Assembly (NCBI GenBank): GCA_016791205.1
Contig: JAEUNH010000124.1
Coordinates: 1-35,304, forward strand
DNA: 35,304 bases
Reading direction: 5' to 3'
Source: Rhodocyclaceae bacterium
Lineage (GTDB): Bacteria; Pseudomonadota; Gammaproteobacteria; Burkholderiales; Rhodocyclaceae
Shown in pieces: positions 31,417 to 35,304 of this stretch; position 1 is the stretch's first letter; each line of letters begins with the position of its first letter. A program made the translations under genes and the position numbers. The notes beneath the pieces were generated by a model. It was not told where the DNA came from and ran no database searches. It saw nothing but the letters and a program-made list of their open reading frames with translations.

Positions 31417-32523
31417 TCAGGCAGGCTCGCCCGTGTGCTCCCACGGCATGAGATGAATGCTCTCCGCCAGCAGCGTGACGCGCGCGTGGGCGCCGGGGGC
31501 GATCTCGTTGCGTTCGGCGACGTGGGTCGGAACGGAGAAGGCGAGAGGCTCGGCGCCGCCGTCGGGGACGAGGCGGATCTGGGTGAAGGGGCCGAGGCGC
31601 AGGCAGTCCTGCACGGTGCCTGGTACGGGGTTCTCGGCCTCGCCGCGCGAGGGCCGCTCGCGCCGGTGCAGCAGCACGCCCTCGGGCGGGATCACCCAGC
31701 TGACGCGCTCGCCCGGCTTGCCTTCGATGCGCGCCACGTCCAGCTTGCGCCCGAGCCATTCCAGCTTCAGTCCGCCGCCGTCCTGCACCAGCGTGCCCCC
31801 GAAGAGGTTCTGCAGGCCGACCAGGCGGGCGATTGAAGCGCTCTGCGGCCGCGTCATCACTTCGTCCGGCGGGCCGGCCTGCAGCGTGCGGCCGCGGTGC
31901 AATATCACCATGCGGTCGGCCAGCATGCGCGCCTCGTCGAGGTCGTGGGTCACCAGCAGCATCGGGATGTCGAGCTCGGTGCGCAGGCGCGCCAGTTCCT
32001 GCTGCAGCTTGCGCCGCGTCACCTGGTCAACCGCCGAAAAGGGCTCGTCGAGCAACAGCACGGCCGGGTCGCGCGCCAGCGCGCGGGCGACGGCGATGCG
32101 CTGCTGCTGGCCGCCGGAGAGCGCCGCCGGCTTGCGCTGCTCCAGGCCGTCGAGGTGCACCCGCGCCAGCAGTTCGTGCGCGCGCGCCGTGCGCTCGGCA
32201 AAAGTCAGTCCGCCCAGGGCGGCGGCGACGTTCTCCAGCGCGGTGAGGTGCGGGAAGAGGGCGTAGCTCTGGAAGACGAAGCCGACGCGGCGCGCCTGCA
32301 CCGGGCGGCTCACCGCGGCGGCGGCATCGAACCAGGTGTCGCCGTTGCAGCGGATCGCGCCGTCGGCCGCGGTGTGCAGACCGGCGATGCAGCGCAGGAT
32401 CGTCGACTTGCCGCTGCCCGACGGGCCGACCAGCGCCAGCAGCTCGCCCGGGGCGCAGTCGAGCTCGGCCTCGAGCGGGATCGGCGCCTGCTGGCGCAGG
32501 CGGACGGAGAGGCCCTCAGCCAC
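31417..32523 (-). CDS. modC: Molybdate ABC transporter ATP-binding protein ModC
   Basis: 368-residue ATPase that powers molybdate import. Walker A GPSGSGKS (33-40), Q-loop FVFQSYALFPHL, signature LSGGQQQR, Walker B VLLLDEPFSAVD and H-loop THDLDEA are intact. A C-terminal Mop/TOBE-like regulatory domain follows (about 290-360). It overlaps modB by eight bases. It is the last gene of modABC; the toxin-antitoxin pair begins 53 bases beyond. Confidence 0.95.
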   Translation of the reverse strand: MAEGLSVRLRQQAPIPLEAELDCAPGELLALVGPSGSGKSTILRCIAGLHTAADGAIRCNGDTWFDAAAAVSRPVQARRVGFVFQSYALFPHLTALENVAAALGGLTFAERTARAHELLARVHLDGLEQRKPAALSGGQQQRIAVARALARDPAVLLLDEPFSAVDQVTRRKLQQELARLRTELDIPMLLVTHDLDEARMLADRMVILHRGRTLQAGPPDEVMTRPQSASIARLVGLQNLFGGTLVQDGGGLKLEWLGRKLDVARIEGKPGERVSWVIPPEGVLLHRRERPSRGEAENPVPGTVQDCLRLGPFTQIRLVPDGGAEPLAFSVPTHVAERNEIAPGAHARVTLLAESIHLMPWEHTGEPA

Positions 32524-33181
32524 GGTGGCCCGCCCTTCTGCCCAGCCAGTTGATGAGGGCGATCGAGGCGAACGAGATGGCCACCAGCGTCGCCGACATT
32601 ACCGCCGCGCCGCGGTCGTCGAAGGCCTGCACGCGGTCGTAGATGGCGATGGCGACGGTGCGCGTCTCGCCGGCGATGTTGCCGCCGACCATCAGCACGA
32701 CGCCGAATTCGCCCAGGGTGTGGGCGAAGGTCAGCACGATGGCGCTGAGCAGTCCCGGCCAGGCCAGCGGCAGCTCGACCTTCCACAGCGCCTGCCAGCG
32801 CGTCATGCCGCAGCACCAGGCCGCCTCGCGCACCTCGCGCGGGATGGCGTCGAAGGCGCGCTGCACCGGCTGCACGGCGAAGGGCAGGTTGAAGACGATC
32901 GAGGCCAGCAGCAGGCCGTCGAAGGTGAACACCAGCGCGCGGCCGGTGAGCGCCTGGTAGGCATCGCCGAGCACGGAGGTCTCGCCGAAGGCCACCAACA
33001 GATAGAAGCCGAGCACGGTGGGCGGCAGCACCAGCGGCAGCGCCACCAGCGCCTCGACCAGGCTCTTGCCGCGGAAGGCGCGCCAGGCCAGCGGCCGCGC
33101 GATCAGCACCGCCAGCGGCAGCAGGATCAGCGTCGTCGCCAGGGCGAGCTGCAGCGAGAGGGCGAGGGCGGGCCAGTCCAT
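32516..33181 (-). CDS. modB: Molybdate ABC transporter permease ModB
   Basis: 221-residue inner-membrane permease with about five membrane segments. The ATPase-coupling loop reads EAAWCCGMTRWQALWKVELPLAWPG (cited as EAAWCCGMTRWQALWK), as in other ModB and related permeases, followed by FAHTLGEFGVVLMVGGNI. Its start abuts the modA stop and its end overlaps modC. Length is standard. Confidence 0.95.
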   Translation of the reverse strand: MDWPALALSLQLALATTLILLPLAVLIARPLAWRAFRGKSLVEALVALPLVLPPTVLGFYLLVAFGETSVLGDAYQALTGRALVFTFDGLLLASIVFNLPFAVQPVQRAFDAIPREVREAAWCCGMTRWQALWKVELPLAWPGLLSAIVLTFAHTLGEFGVVLMVGGNIAGETRTVAIAIYDRVQAFDDRGAAVMSATLVAISFASIALINWLGRRAGHRG

Positions 33182-33955
33182 CTACCTGCCGTCCGCCGGC
33201 ACGGTGAATCCATGCTTGACGAAAATCGCCCGCGCTTCCGCCGACTGCAGGAAGGCGAAGAAGGCCCGCGCCGCCTCGCCGGCGCCCTTCACCAGCGCCA
33301 TGCGTTGCCTGAGCGGCGCATGCCAGGTTTCCGGCAGCGTGACGAAGCCGCCCTTCGCGGCGAGTTCCTCGCTGCGCGCCAGCGACAGCGGCAGGATTGC
33401 CGCCTGCGCCGAACCGCTCGCCGCGAAGCGCGCCGCCTGGGCGGCGTTCTCGCCCAGCACCAGCCTGTCCTGCACCGCCTCCCAGGCGCCGACACGCTGC
33501 AGGGCTTCGCGCGCGGCGCGGCCGTAGGGCGCGTGCTCGGGGTTGGCGATGGCGAGCTTCCTCAGCCGCCCGTCCTGCGCCGCCGCGGCGAGGTCGCGCA
33601 GCTTGTTGTCGGCCTTCACCGGCGAACCGTTCGGGATGTAGAGGGCGATGCGGCCGATGGCGTAGAGCGCGCCCGGGCCCTCGACGCGGCCCTCGGCGAT
33701 GAGCGCGTCGACGTAGGCCTCGTCGGCGGAGAGGTACAGCTCGAAGGGCGCGCCCTGCGCGATCTGGCGGCGGAAGACGCCGGAGGAGCCGAAGCTGAGG
33801 TTGACGCGTGCCCCGCCGGCGCGTTGGTGCGCCGCGGCGATCTCCGTCAGGGCGAATTTCAGGTCCGCCGCCGCGGCGACATTGGGCGTCTCGGCGGCCC
33901 GCAGGGGGGCCAGGCACTGCAGCGCGCAGAACAGCACGGCCAGGACGGGCTTCAT
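33182..33955 (-). CDS. modA: Molybdate-binding periplasmic protein ModA
   Basis: 257-residue binding protein with a signal peptide (cut near APLRA, residue 20). The mature start VAAAADLKFALTEIA, SFGSSGVFRRQIAQGAPFELYLSAD (cited as SFGSSGVFRRQIAQG), YAIGRIALY and the second-lobe GENAAQAARFAASG are typical of ModA oxyanion binders. It opens modABC, divergent from napDA over 182 bases. A ModE-type box was looked for in that region and not found. Confidence 0.95.
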   Translation of the reverse strand: MKPVLAVLFCALQCLAPLRAAETPNVAAAADLKFALTEIAAAHQRAGGARVNLSFGSSGVFRRQIAQGAPFELYLSADEAYVDALIAEGRVEGPGALYAIGRIALYIPNGSPVKADNKLRDLAAAAQDGRLRKLAIANPEHAPYGRAAREALQRVGAWEAVQDRLVLGENAAQAARFAASGSAQAAILPLSLARSEELAAKGGFVTLPETWHAPLRQRMALVKGAGEAARAFFAFLQSAEARAIFVKHGFTVPADGR

Positions 33956-34052
33956 GGCAGGCGACAGGGTTGGACAGGACGGTCGGCGAACTTTAGCACG
34001 CAGCAGGCCGCCGATAGATAGTTTGATTAAAGTCTAAAATCTGTTCTGAAAA

Positions 34053-34066
34053 TTGACGTTTATCAA
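34053..34066. promoter_or_regulatory. FNR/ANR-type binding site for nap
   Basis: TTGAC-GTTT-ATCAA differs from the consensus TTGAT-N4-ATCAA at one position. Its centre lies about 41-42 bases before the start predicted from the -10 element at 34090-34095, the classical position for class II activation. Control of nap by low oxygen through an FNR-family regulator is therefore likely. Confidence 0.78.
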
Positions 34067-34089
34067 TACATCGAAGGGGGCCGCGGGAC

Positions 34090-34095
34090 TAGCAT
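34090..34095 (+). promoter_or_regulatory. -10 element of the napDA promoter
   Basis: TAGCAT lies 23 bases beyond the FNR box, predicting transcription start near 34102 and a 36-base leader. No -35 consensus is needed at a class II FNR promoter. Confidence 0.5.
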
Positions 34096-34137
34096 GACAG
34101 TCATTCCAGGCAAGCCAGACAGACGTCTTACCGCGGC

Positions 34138-34386
34138 ATGAACATCTCCAGCATCATCGTGCACGCCCAGCCGACCCAGCTCGCGTCGGTGCGCGGCGGC
34201 CTCGAGCAGATCCCCGGCGTGGAGATCCACGCCGTCACCGACGACGGCAAGCTCGTCGTCACCATCGAAACCGACACCGACGGCGAGACCGCCGGCACCT
34301 TCGACCGCATCAACACGATGGACGGGGTGATGTCGGCGGCCATGGTTTTCCACCAATTCGAATCCGATCCTCAGAAGGAGGCCTGA
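34138..34386 (+). CDS. napD: NapD, chaperone for periplasmic nitrate reductase
   Basis: 82-residue ferredoxin-fold protein that binds the Tat signal of NapA and holds it until cofactor insertion is done. [29 protein letters not shown] and [12 protein letters not shown] are family patterns (first block cited without the initial M). The Shine-Dalgarno sequence is not evident before the ATG. It ends one base before napA (TGAaATG). Confidence 0.94.
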   Translation: MNISSIIVHAQPTQLASVRGGLEQIPGVEIHAVTDDGKLVVTIETDTDGETAGTFDRINTMDGVMSAAMVFHQFESDPQKEA

Positions 34387-34387
34387 A

Positions 34388-35304
34388 ATGAAACTGACGC
34401 GACGCGACTTTATCAAGGCGAATGCGGCGGCTGCCGCGGCCACGGTGGCGGGCATCACGCTGCCCGTCTCGAAGGAGGCCATGGCGCAGGGCGCCGACGG
34501 CATCCGCTGGGACAAGGGCGTCTGCCGCTACTGCGGCACCGGCTGCGGCGTGCTGGTCGGCGTCAAGGACGGCCGCATCGTCGCCACCCAGGGCGACCCC
34601 GACGCGCCGGTGAACAAGGGCCTCAACTGCGTCAAGGGCTACTTCCTCTCGAAGATCCAGTACGGCAAGGACCGCCTCACCACGCCGCTGCTGCGCATGA
34701 AGGACGGCCGCTTCGACAAGAACGGCGAATTCGCGCCGGTTTCCTGGAACCAGGCCTTCGACATCATGGAAGAGAAGCTGAAGGCGGCGCTGAAGGCCAA
34801 GGGCCCGACCTCCGTCGGCATGTTCGGCTCCGGCCAGTGGACCATCTGGGAAGGCTATGCCGCCAACAAGCTGTTCAAGGCCGGCTTTCGCTCCAACAAC
34901 ATCGACCCCAACGCGCGCCACTGCATGGCCTCCGCGGTGTTCGGCTTCATCCGCACCTTCGGCGCCGACGAGCCGATGGGCGTCTATGACGATGCCGAGC
35001 ATGCCGATGCGTTTGTCCTCTGGGGCTCCAACATGGCGGAGATGCACCCGATCCTCTGGTCGCGCATCACCAACCGCCGCCTCACCGCCAAGCACGTCAA
35101 GGTGCATGTGCTGTCCACCTTCTCGCATCGTTCCTGCGAAGTGGCCGACGCCGAGCTGATCTTCAAGCCGCAAACCGACCTGGCGATCCTCAACTACATC
35201 TGCAACTACATCATCCAGAACAACGCGGTGAACCAGGACTTCGTCAAGAAGCACGTCAACTTCCACAAGGGTGTCACCGACATCGGCTACGGCCTGCGGC
35301 CGAA
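34388..35304 (+). CDS. napA: Periplasmic nitrate reductase catalytic subunit NapA (partial, cut by window end)
   Basis: First 305 residues of a molybdenum bis-MGD enzyme of about 830 that reduces nitrate in the periplasm. The Tat signal is TRRDFIK, followed by a hydrophobic Ala-rich stretch and a likely cut after AMAQ. The [4Fe-4S] cluster cysteines are C46, C49, C53 and C81. The Mo-ligand cysteine is C179 in ARHCMASAV. No stop occurs before the window end, consistent with continuation. The gene directly follows its chaperone gene; napB and others presumably lie beyond. Adjacent modABC would support its molybdenum need. Confidence 0.97.
   Translation, partial: MKLTRRDFIKANAAAAAATVAGITLPVSKEAMAQGADGIRWDKGVCRYCGTGCGVLVGVKDGRIVATQGDPDAPVNKGLNCVKGYFLSKIQYGKDRLTTPLLRMKDGRFDKNGEFAPVSWNQAFDIMEEKLKAALKAKGPTSVGMFGSGQWTIWEGYAANKLFKAGFRSNNIDPNARHCMASAVFGFIRTFGADEPMGVYDDAEHADAFVLWGSNMAEMHPILWSRITNRRLTAKHVKVHVLSTFSHRSCEVADAELIFKPQTDLAILNYICNYIIQNNAVNQDFVKKHVNFHKGVTDIGYGLRP

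Noticed and set aside
33956..34052. ModE operator or strong modA promoter
   Set aside because: AT-rich bases near 34010-34050 give several weak -10-like strings but no pair at proper spacing and no ModE dyad.

Overview
The window is 35.3 kb of GC-rich, tightly packed chromosome. It most resembles a betaproteobacterium of the Rhodocyclaceae type. Grounds for this are a DUF3460 small protein behind spoT, the yicC-gmk-rpoZ-spoT block, a kinase-phosphatase-rph-rdgB-hemW block and modABC beside an FNR-controlled nap operon. The genus assignment is inference. I see no insertion sequence, prophage, CRISPR array or rRNA, and no gene-free stretch reaches 300 bases.

Layout. Bases 1-30 hold nothing I can name. 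Bases 31-1590 encode a sodium/proton antiporter. At 1647-2618 lies a small SOS-like unit: a promoter carrying a perfect 14-bp inverted-repeat operator, a LexA-like repressor, and a UmuD homologue that lacks the cleavable N-terminus and has no umuC after it. Two paralogous exported alpha/beta hydrolases follow (2654-4365, minus), then rapZ, a NusG-domain-II protein, a Gx transporter, a LON-substrate-binding protein, mutY, a flavin reductase and a LysR regulator.

Bases 9480-9875 form the most unusual locus: a sigma-70-like promoter, a 56-residue protein gene, and a structured RNA of about 75 nt with CCUCCUCCC in a hairpin loop, closed by a terminator shared with a tRNA-Gly(CCC) gene. The motif and the gene arrangement recall the CcsR ('cuckoo') small RNAs of Rhodobacter.

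Next come thiS-thiG, a 1364-residue GGDEF-EAL sensor, trmB with an HD-GYP protein, and two divergent housekeeping blocks. The first, on the minus strand, is Ser/Thr kinase-PP2C-rph-rdgB-hemW, in which every junction overlaps. The second, on the plus strand, is yicC-gmk-rpoZ-spoT-DUF3460. A DEDDh exonuclease/GIY-YIG fusion and a pseudouridine synthase follow a strong hairpin terminator. Bases 28028-30665 hold an orphan amino-acid-binding protein, a DUF938 methyltransferase ending inside a dispersed palindrome, and a DUF482 acyltransferase-like protein. A MntA-HepT toxin-antitoxin pair separates these from modABC. The window ends in napD-napA, with napA cut by the window edge.

How the parts fit. 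modABC supplies molybdate and napDA uses it in periplasmic nitrate reductase; an FNR site in their shared intergenic region points to control by low oxygen. Three signalling layers sit close together: c-di-GMP (GGDEF-EAL, HD-GYP), (p)ppGpp (SpoT with RpoZ and Gmk) and Ser/Thr phosphorylation. RNA processing (rph, YicC, RapZ, TrmB, pseudouridine synthase) and damage control (MutY, RdgB, the exonuclease-GIY-YIG protein, LexA/UmuD-like proteins) are also well represented.
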